Of a stretch of 63,985 bases of DNA, positions 54,309 to 62,052 are shown piece by piece. The notes beneath the pieces were generated by a model. That model saw only the letters and a list, made by a program, of their open reading frames with translations. It made no database searches and was not told the DNA's origin. Every line of letters begins with the position of its first letter. Within the stretch, counting starts at the first letter, position 1. Where the stretch lies: NCBI GenBank assembly GCA_035532835.1, contig DATKQG010000095.1:1-63985 (forward strand). The letters run 5' to 3'. Source of the DNA: Candidatus Dormiibacterota bacterium (GTDB lineage Bacteria; Vulcanimicrobiota; Vulcanimicrobiia; Vulcanimicrobiales; Vulcanimicrobiaceae). A program made the translations under genes and the position numbers.

Positions 54309-55310
54309 TTAGAACTTCATCGCGCGTTTCACGTCGCCGAGGACGTCGGCCGCGATCTCGCGGGTGCGGCGCGTGCCTTCGTCGATGATGCGCTCGACTT
54401 CGCCGGGGTCTTGCATGTACGTGCGGTAGCGTTCGCGCACCGGCCGCAAGTATGCATTGAGCTGTTCGGCAAAATCGCCTTTGTCGGCGACGCATCCGAG
54501 GGCGCCGGAGCGGCACTCGGCGGCAATGCCGTCGAGCTTGAGCGGATTGACGAATCTCCACAGCGAGAACACCGGGCAGACTTCCGGGCGGCCCGGATCG
54601 CCGCGACGCAGTTTGAGCGGATCGGTCACCATCGAGCGCACGCGCTTGGTGGTGGTCTCCTCGTCGTCGCTGATGAGGATCGCGTTGTCGTACGATTTCG
54701 ACATCTTGCGCCCGTCGGTACCCGGAACTTCGGGAAACTCCGAGAGCGTCGGCTGCGGTTCGACGAGCACTTCGTCGCCGTTGCCGTAGAGATGGTTGAA
54801 GCGGCGCACCACTTCGCGCCCCAGTTCCAAATGCGCGACTTGGTCGCGACCGACCGGCACGCGTTCGCCGCGCACGATCGCGATGTCGCAGAGTTGGAGC
54901 AACGGATAGCCGAGGAACCCATAGGTCGCGATATCCTGGCCCAGCGCTTCGATTTGGCCTTTATAGGTTGGGACGCGCTCCAGCCACGACACCGGCGTAA
55001 TCATCGAAAGCAGTACCTGCAATTCGCTGATCTGCGGAACGGCCGACTGCAAGAAGATCGTCGATTTTTGCGGATCGACGCCGGCGGCCAGCCATACGGC
55101 AACCATCTCGATACGCGCGTCGCGAATGAGCTGCGGGTCGGCAAAACCGGTGGTGTACGCGTGAAGATCGGCGATCTCAAAATACGCGTCGGCGGTGTCG
55201 CAATAGTTCGCCCACTGCGTGAGCACGCCGACGAGATGGCCCAAGTGCAGGCCGCCCGTCGGGCGCATCCCCGACATCACTCGCGGTTTGTTTCCCATGC
55301 TTACCGTCAT
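54309..55310 (-). CDS. trpS: tryptophan--tRNA ligase
   Basis: This 333-residue class I tRNA synthetase charges tRNA-Trp. The HIGH motif is GGLHLGHLVG near residues 19-28, and the KMSKS motif appears as GRKMSKSYDN in the second half. VPVGRDQVAHLEL matches the tryptophan/ATP site. ATG 55310 is used; 55334 and 55298 are in-frame alternatives. It lies downstream of thiD-thiE, separated by a terminator-like hairpin. Confidence 0.93.
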   Translation of the reverse strand: MTVSMGNKPRVMSGMRPTGGLHLGHLVGVLTQWANYCDTADAYFEIADLHAYTTGFADPQLIRDARIEMVAVWLAAGVDPQKSTIFLQSAVPQISELQVLLSMITPVSWLERVPTYKGQIEALGQDIATYGFLGYPLLQLCDIAIVRGERVPVGRDQVAHLELGREVVRRFNHLYGNGDEVLVEPQPTLSEFPEVPGTDGRKMSKSYDNAILISDDEETTTKRVRSMVTDPLKLRRGDPGRPEVCPVFSLWRFVNPLKLDGIAAECRSGALGCVADKGDFAEQLNAYLRPVRERYRTYMQDPGEVERIIDEGTRRTREIAADVLGDVKRAMKF

Positions 55311-55385
55311 AACCTCACCGTCATTCGATTCCAAAAGCAGCGCTCATGCCAACCGTGCTATACTCGAATTACCGCCTGCGAAAGC

Positions 55386-55398
55386 AGCTCATTGAGCT
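55386..55398. promoter_or_regulatory. perfect palindrome upstream of trpS
   Basis: AGCTCA-T-TGAGCT is a perfect palindrome about 75 bp before the trpS start. A TATAGC that could serve as a -10 lies at 55372-55367 on the minus strand, so a repressor here could control trpS. The sequence superficially resembles a tRNA D-arm, but no tRNA fold is possible. Confidence 0.3.
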
Positions 55399-55401
55399 AC
55401 C

Positions 55402-55430
55402 AAAGGGGTCGATTGAAGATCGGCCCCTTT
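55402..55430 (-). terminator. hairpin after thiD
   Basis: AAAGGGGTCGAT (55402-55413) pairs with ATCGGCCCCTTT (55419-55430) through a 5-nt loop, with one G-T wobble. It stands 20 bp beyond the thiD stop. The A/T ends of the stem act in place of a free T-run, and it may work in both directions. Confidence 0.6.
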
Positions 55431-55449
55431 GCTATTCCAGCGCCTCGCT

Positions 55450-56214
55450 TCAATACGCGGTCTGCAAGCCTTCAAAGCGATGGTTCCCGGCAATCTTCGC
55501 CCTCACGAACCCGCGAGCGGCAGCTACCGCATCCAGAAGTGGAACGCCGCGCGCGATTTCGCACGCGAGCGACATCGCGAGGGTACAACCGGTCGCGCGC
55601 ATCTCACCCGCAATCCGCGCACCGGCGAAGATCGCGGTGCCGCCGCCGTGAGCGAGGATATCGGCCGGTTCGCCGGAGAGATGGCCGCCTTTGAGCATCA
55701 CGGCAAAAGCGCCGCGGGCACGCAATTGCTCGGCGGTTCGTTCCATATCGTCGCGCTCGATGCGCTCGAGGCCGACGAGGCGCGCCGCTTCCGAAAGATT
55801 CGGGGTAAGGATGACGTTCGGCAACGTCGCAAGCCGATCGCGGAGCGCTTCGATGGCCGCATCGTCGGAGAGCGCGCCGCCGAGCGAGGCGCTCCACACC
55901 GGATCGACAACCGCGAGGATCTGCGGGTGCGCGGCGAGCGCTTCGGCGACGGCAAATACCGCATCGGCCGACGCGAGCGCACCGACGCGCACCGCGCCGA
56001 TGCAATCCCACGGCACCGCTTCCATCTGCGCGCGAACGATTGCCGTAGGCTGCGGTTGCAGCGCGTGGACGCCGCGCGCGTCCTGCGCGCTCACGGCCGC
56101 GACGACGGTAAGCGCGCGCACGCCGTACTCTTGCGCGATTCGGAGATCGAGCCCGACGCCGGCAACGTTCCACGGATGCGTCGTGCCGATCGAGAGGACT
56201 ACGGGCCCGCTCAT
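55450..56214 (-). CDS. ThiD-like hydroxymethylpyrimidine (phosphate) kinase
   Basis: This 254-residue protein has the ribokinase-like fold of ThiD, which phosphorylates the pyrimidine precursor of thiamine. VVDPVWSASLGG, LTPNLSEAARLVG, VMLKGGH and the ATGCTLA anion hole are present. The N-terminal pyrimidine-binding loop, usually GSDSGGGAGIQAD, reads GTTHPWNVAGVGLD, so substrate binding may differ. ATG 56214 follows the thiE stop by 4 bp, so the pair is one operon. If thiamine-specific, it acts just before ThiE. Confidence 0.75.
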   Translation of the reverse strand: MSGPVVLSIGTTHPWNVAGVGLDLRIAQEYGVRALTVVAAVSAQDARGVHALQPQPTAIVRAQMEAVPWDCIGAVRVGALASADAVFAVAEALAAHPQILAVVDPVWSASLGGALSDDAAIEALRDRLATLPNVILTPNLSEAARLVGLERIERDDMERTAEQLRARGAFAVMLKGGHLSGEPADILAHGGGTAIFAGARIAGEMRATGCTLAMSLACEIARGVPLLDAVAAARGFVRAKIAGNHRFEGLQTAY

Positions 56215-56218
56215 CGCG

Positions 56219-56854
56219 CTACGCTTCGGCGTTCCAGGCGGCGACGAGCTCGCGCGCCGCAATGGCGGGGTCGGCCGCCCCGGTAATCGCCGCGATCAGC
56301 GCGGCCATGGCCACACCGGAGCCTCGCACCAACGGCAGGTTCTGCACGGTGATGCCGCCGATCGCGGCGACGGGGAGGCGCGTCGCGTTCGCCACCTGCA
56401 GCAGCCCATCGATGCCGATCGGTGCGCCCGCATCGGCTTTTGACGCCGTCGCGAACACCGCGCCGACGCCGAGGTAATCGATATCCATCGCGTCCGCTCG
56501 TTCGGCTTCCGCACGCGTACCACACGAGAGCCCGATCAGCCGTTCGCGCAGCAATGCGCGCACCGGCGCTGCGTCGAGAAACCCGGTGTCGTCCGGCCCC
56601 AAGTGCACGCCGTCGCAATCGAGAGCGACCGCAGCTTGCCAATCGTCGTTCATGATGAGGAGCGCCTCGTGTTTTTCCGCGAGCTTGCGTATGGCGCGGA
56701 CGTTTTCGTGGATGATGCCGGCCTTGGCGCGATACTGCACCACGCGAACGCCGTTTTCGTAGGCCGCCTGCGCGATGGCAACGACGTTGCGTTCGCCTTC
56801 GTTGACGATCGCGTAAATGCCGCGCAAACGTGCGGCTCGCTGCGCACGCGTCAC
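56219..56854 (-). CDS. thiE: thiamine-phosphate synthase
   Basis: This 211-residue TIM-barrel enzyme joins the pyrimidine and thiazole phosphates into thiamine phosphate. QYRAK (phosphate contact), LIMNDDWQAAVALDCDGVHLG, GAVFATASKADAG (family YxGPVFxTxTKxxA region) and AIGGIT are all present. It overlaps the small membrane gene by 4 bp (ATGA) and precedes the ThiD-like gene. Confidence 0.92.
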   Translation of the reverse strand: MTRAQRAARLRGIYAIVNEGERNVVAIAQAAYENGVRVVQYRAKAGIIHENVRAIRKLAEKHEALLIMNDDWQAAVALDCDGVHLGPDDTGFLDAAPVRALLRERLIGLSCGTRAEAERADAMDIDYLGVGAVFATASKADAGAPIGIDGLLQVANATRLPVAAIGGITVQNLPLVRGSGVAMAALIAAITGAADPAIAARELVAAWNAEA

Positions 56855-57033
56855 GCGCGTTTTCTCATGCGCAAGTAGAGCACGACGTTTGCCACCAAAT
56901 AGCCGGCGAACACCACCGCAACGAAGGCCGCGAGCAGCGGGTTGTGGCGGCGCAACGCGAGCGGAATGATCACGCCGAAGCAGAGGACGCCCGACATCGC
57001 AACCGCGACGATTCGCGTGAAAGGAATGAGCAT
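56851..57033 (-). CDS. small two-span membrane protein
   Basis: This 60-residue protein has two hydrophobic segments (about residues 7-27 and 35-54) joined by a short RRHNP loop and ends RMRKRA, so both termini are probably cytoplasmic. It lies 8 bp after parB and overlaps thiE by 4 bp, inside the parA-parB-thiE run. No family is recognised. Confidence 0.6.
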   Translation of the reverse strand: MLIPFTRIVAVAMSGVLCFGVIIPLALRRHNPLLAAFVAVVFAGYLVANVVLYLRMRKRA

Positions 57034-57041
57034 CGCCGCGG

Positions 57042-57926
57042 TTACTCCCGGTCGGCGAGGAGCAGATCGCCTAAGCGCATCAGCTCGCCTTCGTTACCGA
57101 AACGAATCTCGATGCGGCCGCCTTTACCGTTGCGAACCAGCGCGACGTGCGCGCTGAGGCGTTCGCGCAATCGCGATTCGAAATCGTGCTCTTCGGGTGA
57201 AAGATCGCGCAACTTCGGCGCGGCTTTGGCGGCGAGCGGCGTGGTGACGGCGCCGGCGAGCCGCTCGAGCGTTCTCACCGAAAGGCCTTCGTTAGCCGAG
57301 CGCTGCGCCAGGGCGAGCCGTTGCGATTCGGGCGCGGCGAGCAGCGCGCGCGCGTGGCCCGCGGTGATTCTGCCGTCGACCAGCATCGCTTTGATCGCAT
57401 CGGGAAGCGCGAGCAACCGCAACGCGTTCGCGATTGCGGGGCGGCTCTTGCCCAAGCGCTTCGCCACGTCTTCTTGCGTGAACGCGTACTCTTCGATTAA
57501 GTGCGCGAAGCCCGCCGCTTCTTCTAGCGGGTTGAGATTTTCGCGCTGCAAATTCTCGACGATGGCGACTTCCAGCGAGTCGCGATCGTCGCTCTCGCGC
57601 AGAATCGCCGGGACGGTCGCCTTGCGTAGCGCGGCGCACGCGCGCCAGCGGCGCTCGCCGGCAATCAGTTCGTAGGTGTCGCCGCGCCTGCGTACCAAAA
57701 TCGGCACGAGCACGCCGTACTCGCCGATCGATGCTTGGAGATCCGCGAGCGCTTGCGCGTCGAACGTTTTGCGCGGCTGAAACGGGTTGGGCTTGATGTG
57801 CGCGACGGGAATTTCGCGGACGGCATTGTGCGCTTCGGTGGGCGTCGCCGTCGTCGGAACCGGAGCGTCTCCGAGCAGTGCGCCCAGGCCACGCCCGAGG
57901 CCGCGTTTTTGCGGTTGTGCGCTCAT
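57042..57926 (-). CDS. parB: chromosome-partitioning protein ParB
   Basis: This 294-residue protein is a chromosomal ParB. It has an N-terminal ParA-stimulating KRGLGRGLGALLG, the CTP-binding domain with NPFQPRK and GERRWRA, a helix-turn-helix (TQEDVAKRLGKSRPAIANALRLL) and a C-terminal dimer domain. It loads on parS sites, four of which lie within 3.5 kb. It overlaps parA by 4 bp. Confidence 0.95.
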   Translation of the reverse strand: MSAQPQKRGLGRGLGALLGDAPVPTTATPTEAHNAVREIPVAHIKPNPFQPRKTFDAQALADLQASIGEYGVLVPILVRRRGDTYELIAGERRWRACAALRKATVPAILRESDDRDSLEVAIVENLQRENLNPLEEAAGFAHLIEEYAFTQEDVAKRLGKSRPAIANALRLLALPDAIKAMLVDGRITAGHARALLAAPESQRLALAQRSANEGLSVRTLERLAGAVTTPLAAKAAPKLRDLSPEEHDFESRLRERLSAHVALVRNGKGGRIEIRFGNEGELMRLGDLLLADRE

Positions 57927-58696
57927 GCGTGCGCTCCGACCGATTCCGCCAGTTCCTTCGCAAGCGAAAGATACGCCTGCGCGCCGCGACTCTTCACGTC
58001 GAACAAGATCACGGGTTTGCCGAACGACGGCGCTTCGGAGAGCCGAATGTTGCGCGGAATTTGGGTTTTAAACATCTGCTGCGGGAAGTAGCGCTCGAGT
58101 TCGTCGAGCACTTCCATCGCCAAGCGCGTGCGCCCGTCGAACATCGTCACCAGAACGCCGCTCACGTGCAACGTCGGGTTGAGCGCTTCGCGCACGCGGT
58201 GCACCACCTTGGTTAGTTGCGAGAGGCCTTCGAGCGCGTAGAATTCAGCCTGCACCGGAATGACGATTTCTTCGGCGGCCGTCAACGCGTTCACGGTAAG
58301 CAATCCTAGCGACGGCGGGCAATCGATCAAGACGAAATCGTATCGCGAGGCAACCGGCAGCAGCGCCTGACGCAGACGCGTCTCGCGCGAAAGAGCCGAC
58401 ACCAATTCGATCTCCGCGCCGGCGAGATTGATCGTTGCGGGGACGAGCATCAGGCGATCGATTTCGGTACGCAGCATCACGTCGTCGATCGACGCCTCTT
58501 GCATGAGCACGTCGTAAATATCGAGTTTGACCGAAGGTTTGTCGATCCCAAATCCGGTGGTGGTGTTACCTTGCGGGTCGCAATCGACAACCAAAACGCG
58601 CTGCCCTTGAACGGCGAGCGCGGCGCCAAGATTCACGGCCGTCGTGCTCTTGCCGACGCCGCCTTTCTGATTGACCAGGGCGATAATGCGACTCAA
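57923..58696 (-). CDS. parA: chromosome-partitioning ATPase ParA (Soj)
   Basis: This 257-residue deviant Walker ATPase has NQKGGVGKST (about residues 9-18), DCDPQGN and LIDCPPSLG. It works with ParB in chromosome segregation. TTG 58696 gives the normal family length and starts directly at the first strand; the open frame to 58906 would run through a parS site and the end of cca. parS lies 13 bp upstream, so ParB binding may influence this operon. Confidence 0.93.
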   Translation of the reverse strand: MSRIIALVNQKGGVGKSTTAVNLGAALAVQGQRVLVVDCDPQGNTTTGFGIDKPSVKLDIYDVLMQEASIDDVMLRTEIDRLMLVPATINLAGAEIELVSALSRETRLRQALLPVASRYDFVLIDCPPSLGLLTVNALTAAEEIVIPVQAEFYALEGLSQLTKVVHRVREALNPTLHVSGVLVTMFDGRTRLAMEVLDELERYFPQQMFKTQIPRNIRLSEAPSFGKPVILFDVKSRGAQAYLSLAKELAESVGAHA

Positions 58697-58708
58697 AGAA
58701 AAACCCGC

Positions 58709-58724
58709 TGTTTCACGTGAAACA
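58709..58724. promoter_or_regulatory. parS site 1
   Basis: TGTTTCACGTGAAACA is a fully symmetric 16-bp match to the ParB-binding consensus. It lies between cca and parA. Confidence 0.95.
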
Positions 58725-58730
58725 AACTCC

Positions 58731-60122
58731 TTAGCTGCTCGTCGTTCCCGAGCGGGCCACGTGTTGATCGAGCAACGCCAGGAGGGTCTGGCGGTCGTTA
58801 CGCTCCGGTTCGTCCGTGACCTGCTCAAAAAGCCAGCGCAGAATTTCGCCGACGCGAGCGTCGCCGCGATAGGCAGCACCGACGACCCCGGCACGCTGCA
58901 GAGCATCTATCACGTCCTGGCCGCCTACCCGCAAGTCCGCAATCGAAAATGCGGGTTTGCGCCGCACTTCGGCCCAGACCCGCGCTTCGAACCGTTCGTT
59001 GCTATCGTCGCGTTTGGGCAAGCCCGATCCCACGATGTCGGCGTGGCGGAGCGCGAACTGGCGCGCTAGATGCGTGACGCCGATCCGGCGGATAAAGCGC
59101 CGTATGGCAGCATCGGTAAGCGTCGGGTCCTGCCCGTACATGTGCTGCCGCACCAAATGCTCGACGGTCTGCACCGTCTCATTGGGAAAACGGAGCCGCA
59201 GGAGCATCCCGCGCGCCAAATCCGCCCCCACCTGCTCGTGCCGGTAAAAGTGCGGTCCATCTTTAGTACGGGGTTTGCCGACGTCGTGAAGCAGCGCCGC
59301 TAGACGCAAGAGGGCGTCGCCCGGCGGGGTAGCATCGAGCGATGCCATGCCGTGGAACCACACGTCGTACGCGTGCCACTCGTTCTGCTCGATGCCGACG
59401 CCCTCCAGCAGCTCTGGCCATACGTGCGCCAGAACGCCGGTCCGGCGGAGGATTTCGAAGCCGGTCGATGGTTTGGGAGCCAACGAGAGCAGCTTGTTCA
59501 GCTCGTCGGCAACTCGTTCGGCGGAGATCGTCGCCGCCAGCGGCGCGGCATGGCGCATGGCTTCATTCGCCGATTCGCTGAGCGCGTATGAAAACCGGGC
59601 CGCGAATTGAGCCGCCCGCAGCATGCGCAGGGGGTCTTCTTCGAACGTTCGCGGCGTGAGGATGTCGATGCGGTGCGCCCGGGTATCGTCGGTGCCGCCG
59701 AACGGATCGATGATTTCCCCGCTTGGCAGAGACCGCGCGATCATATTCATACGGAAGTCCCGCCGCGCAAGATCGTCTTCGAGCGGGACGTCGGGGCCGC
59801 CCTGGACGTCGAAATCCCGGTGGCTATGGCCCGTAGAGCGTTCGCGGCGCGGCAGGGCCACGTCGACCGTCATGCCGTCGCGGGTCAGCTTGAGCACGGA
59901 AAAGAGCGCGCCGACCAGATCGACCCGCCCGATTGAGGCGAGGCGCTCGCGAAGCTCCTCTTGCGTTATTCCGGTGACGACGTAATCGAGGTCTTTGACC
60001 GTACGTTCGATCCCGTCGATTTCCGCCCGCAGCTCGTCGCGCACGCGTCCACCGACGGCATAGAGCGATCCCGGCGGCAAAATGGTGGAAAGCTGAAGAT
60101 CCATCGGGAGGGGCTGAAACAT
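58731..60122 (-). CDS. cca: CCA tRNA nucleotidyltransferase / poly(A) polymerase-type enzyme with HD domain
   Basis: This 463-residue class II nucleotidyltransferase repairs or adds the tRNA CCA end. YAVGGRVRDEL and the metal motif VKDLDYVV form the head; RRDFRMNMIA and EEDPLRMLRAAQFAARF follow; an HD domain (LLHDVGKPRT) occupies the C-terminal half. ATG 60122 is chosen because GAGAGGGG lies just upstream and the longer frame would run through a parS site. Confidence 0.9.
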   Translation of the reverse strand: MFQPLPMDLQLSTILPPGSLYAVGGRVRDELRAEIDGIERTVKDLDYVVTGITQEELRERLASIGRVDLVGALFSVLKLTRDGMTVDVALPRRERSTGHSHRDFDVQGGPDVPLEDDLARRDFRMNMIARSLPSGEIIDPFGGTDDTRAHRIDILTPRTFEEDPLRMLRAAQFAARFSYALSESANEAMRHAAPLAATISAERVADELNKLLSLAPKPSTGFEILRRTGVLAHVWPELLEGVGIEQNEWHAYDVWFHGMASLDATPPGDALLRLAALLHDVGKPRTKDGPHFYRHEQVGADLARGMLLRLRFPNETVQTVEHLVRQHMYGQDPTLTDAAIRRFIRRIGVTHLARQFALRHADIVGSGLPKRDDSNERFEARVWAEVRRKPAFSIADLRVGGQDVIDALQRAGVVGAAYRGDARVGEILRWLFEQVTDEPERNDRQTLLALLDQHVARSGTTSS

Positions 60123-60163
60123 CACCCCTCTCTTTCCCCGTGAAGCTGCGGCCCCCCGGCTAT

Positions 60164-60179
60164 CGTTCCACGTGAAACG
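60164..60179. promoter_or_regulatory. parS site 2
   Basis: CGTTCCACGTGAAACG matches the parS consensus core GTTCCACGTGAAAC exactly. It lies 42 bp upstream of the cca start. Confidence 0.93.
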
Positions 60180-60217
60180 ACAAACCAAAGGGAAGAAAGA
60201 TTCAGAGCAATTGCATT

Positions 60218-60233
60218 CGTTCCACGTGAAACT
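60218..60233. promoter_or_regulatory. parS site 3
   Basis: CGTTCCACGTGAAACT carries the same 14-bp parS core, 54 bp from site 2. Confidence 0.93.
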
Positions 60234-60433
60234 CAGCCTCTCCAGCGCACGCAGGCATCGGACTCGACCGCCAACCGTCAGCTAGCCAGTCCAAGACGTA
60301 CCACCGGCGCCCGTGGGTGAGTTTTCTTTTTGCATGGGGTAAGCCCATACATCAAAAGCGGTCCGCTCTAGTAAAGGTAACGCTTTAGCATGAAGCTCGA
60401 TACTGGGTGCCCCCTGCGCCTCAGGCGGAATCA

Positions 60434-60449
60434 GGTTCCACGTGAAACG
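60434..60449. promoter_or_regulatory. parS site 4
   Basis: GGTTCCACGTGAAACG carries the 14-bp parS core, 216 bp from site 3. Confidence 0.93.
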
Positions 60450-60661
60450 ATCCCCTGGCTCCTGGAGCGATTGAACCGCCGGTCTCCGCCCGCTCCGAGT
60501 CTTGGCTTTCACAGTGCCTGTCGGGCCCAGACCAAGCGACCCCTAAGCCCCAGCCTCGATGGCCCTTCCGCCGCAAGTCAAAATCAGACTAGAGTATGAG
60601 CGTGGCCGCGATCACTTTAGCAAAACGAGGGCCCTTTCTAAGGCCGCAGAAGGGAGCAAGG

Positions 60662-61357
60662 ATGCGGATTGGCCTGAGTTTCGATCAGGGTACGCCGAAG
60701 TATCGCCTCTATCTAGGGGCGCTGCTTGCTGCTGCCGAGCAAGCCGGCCTCGAAATCGTCCCGCTCTGGATGGCCAGCGCCGAGAAGCCGCTCGAGCCCT
60801 ATTTTTTGGAGACCCTCGACGGCATCATTTTTACCGGCGGAGCAGATGTTGAGCCCCAACGGTACGGCTTTGGCGACCCCGAAGGACTTTGCAAGACGTT
60901 CCCCGGCCGTGACGAGCAAGAGCTCGTCATGCTGGAGAGCGCCTTTCAGCGGCGGCTGCCCATCTTAGCCATCTGCCGCGGCATGCAGCTCCTCAACGTC
61001 TATCGCGGCGGCATGCTGGTCCCGCATTTGAAGACGGCCGCCGACCATCTTCTGCGCGACGACGAGCGGCACATGGTTCAGGTCGAGGCCACGAGCGCAC
61101 TCGGGCGCCTCGCCCGCACGAGCGAGGCTGCGGTAACCTCGTCGCACCATCAGGCCGTCAATAAGGTCGGGACCGGCCTCAAAGCGATCGCCTGGCATCA
61201 GGACCGAACGATCGAAGCGCTCACTTGGAGCGCTCCCCTGCGCAAGCCATGGATGATGGCCGTCCAATGGCACCCCGAGCGCATGTCGCTCTCCGAGCCG
61301 CTGGCTGGCTCGCTCTACGAAGGCTTTTTACAGGCGGTCAAAGGGCGAAGCTCGTAG
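60662..61357 (+). CDS. class I glutamine amidotransferase-like hydrolase (peptidase C26)
   Basis: This 231-residue protein resembles gamma-glutamyl-gamma-aminobutyrate hydrolase (PuuD). The nucleophile Cys is in LAICRGMQLLNV, with the oxyanion-loop IIFTGGADVEP and catalytic His-Glu in AVQWHPERM. It hydrolyses gamma-glutamyl bonds; the true substrate is unknown. ATG 60662 follows AGGGAGCAAGG, a good ribosome site, and is preferred over 60596. Confidence 0.85.
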   Translation: MRIGLSFDQGTPKYRLYLGALLAAAEQAGLEIVPLWMASAEKPLEPYFLETLDGIIFTGGADVEPQRYGFGDPEGLCKTFPGRDEQELVMLESAFQRRLPILAICRGMQLLNVYRGGMLVPHLKTAADHLLRDDERHMVQVEATSALGRLARTSEAAVTSSHHQAVNKVGTGLKAIAWHQDRTIEALTWSAPLRKPWMMAVQWHPERMSLSEPLAGSLYEGFLQAVKGRSS

Positions 61358-61371
61358 CCCGGCCCCTCGCC

Positions 61372-62052
61372 CTACAGGCAGAGCGGGCGTTTCTCCGGGA
61401 TGCCGACCCTGCGCGGGAAACGGATCTGCGTCTGGCTCTCTTTTCGAACGAGTACGATTCTGCAGCCGCCTTCGAGCGGGATCACGCGTTCCTGGCGGGC
61501 GCCCAGCATGAGGGCCGCGTCCGCCAACGCATTGGCCTCGCGCTCGTCCGCCGGCCCGCGCTGCAGTACCGCTACGCCGCCCGGCGCAAGGAACGGCAGC
61601 AATAATTCCGCCACGGTCGGCGCCGAGGAAACGGCTCGAGCCGTCCCGCTCTCAAATCGGCCGCGCAGCCGCGGATCGTGGGCGGCAACTTCCGCGCGGA
61701 CGGCGACCACCTCTCCCTCAAGATCGAACGCGGCGAGCATCTCTTCGAGGAAGCGCGCTTTCTTCAGCGTGGTCTCCACCAAAGTGACCGGAATTCCCGT
61801 AGCGATCGCGGCCGGAATCGCCGGCAGGCCGGCTCCCGACCCGATATCCACCAGCGATCCGCGCAGGTACGGCACGACCGTCAGGCTATCGATCACGTGT
61901 GGAGCGAAATCCACCGCCGTCTTTGCGCCGGTGAGGTTGAAGCGACGGTTGGCCTCGAGAACCATGGCGGCATACCGCGCCAGGCGCGCCACGAGGGCGG
62001 CGGGGACGCCGCCGGCCAAGAGCAAGCTCTCAAGCTCGGCCTGCTCGCTCAT
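61372..62052 (-). CDS. rsmG: 16S rRNA (guanine-N7) methyltransferase RsmG
   Basis: This 226-residue protein methylates N7 of G527 in 16S r[25 protein letters not shown] (motif I) and [21 protein letters not shown] are family landmarks. The C-terminus is slightly longer than usual. It overlaps mnmG by 4 bp in the common mnmG-rsmG order. Confidence 0.93.
   Translation of the reverse strand: MSEQAELESLLLAGGVPAALVARLARYAAMVLEANRRFNLTGAKTAVDFAPHVIDSLTVVPYLRGSLVDIGSGAGLPAIPAAIATGIPVTLVETTLKKARFLEEMLAAFDLEGEVVAVRAEVAAHDPRLRGRFESGTARAVSSAPTVAELLLPFLAPGGVAVLQRGPADEREANALADAALMLGARQERVIPLEGGCRIVLVRKESQTQIRFPRRVGIPEKRPLCL

Larger units (their letters stand above)
60123..60661. other. intergenic region with three parS sites
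   Basis: This 539-bp gap between divergent cca and the amidotransferase gene holds parS sites 2-4. The short open frames inside have no recognisable content. I looked for DnaA boxes, tmRNA, RNase P RNA and SRP RNA and saw none that convinced me. Confidence 0.6.

Noticed and set aside
55362-55430. tRNA-like stretch (AGCTCATTGAGCT plus TTCGAG-like segment)
   Set aside because: No acceptor stem, anticodon arm or T-arm can be paired; better explained as a palindrome and a terminator hairpin.
54411-55694. 427-codon open frame antisense to trpS
   Set aside because: It covers the motif-bearing trpS on the other strand and runs into the thiD end; no domain is visible.
60282-60512. 76-codon minus-strand frame in the parS region
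   Set aside because: It runs through a parS site, has no ribosome site and no recognisable content.
60123-60661. Possible oriC, tmRNA or RNase P RNA in the long intergenic gap
   Set aside because: No DnaA-box cluster, no tmRNA ends and no RNase P core were seen; parS sites account for the conserved part.
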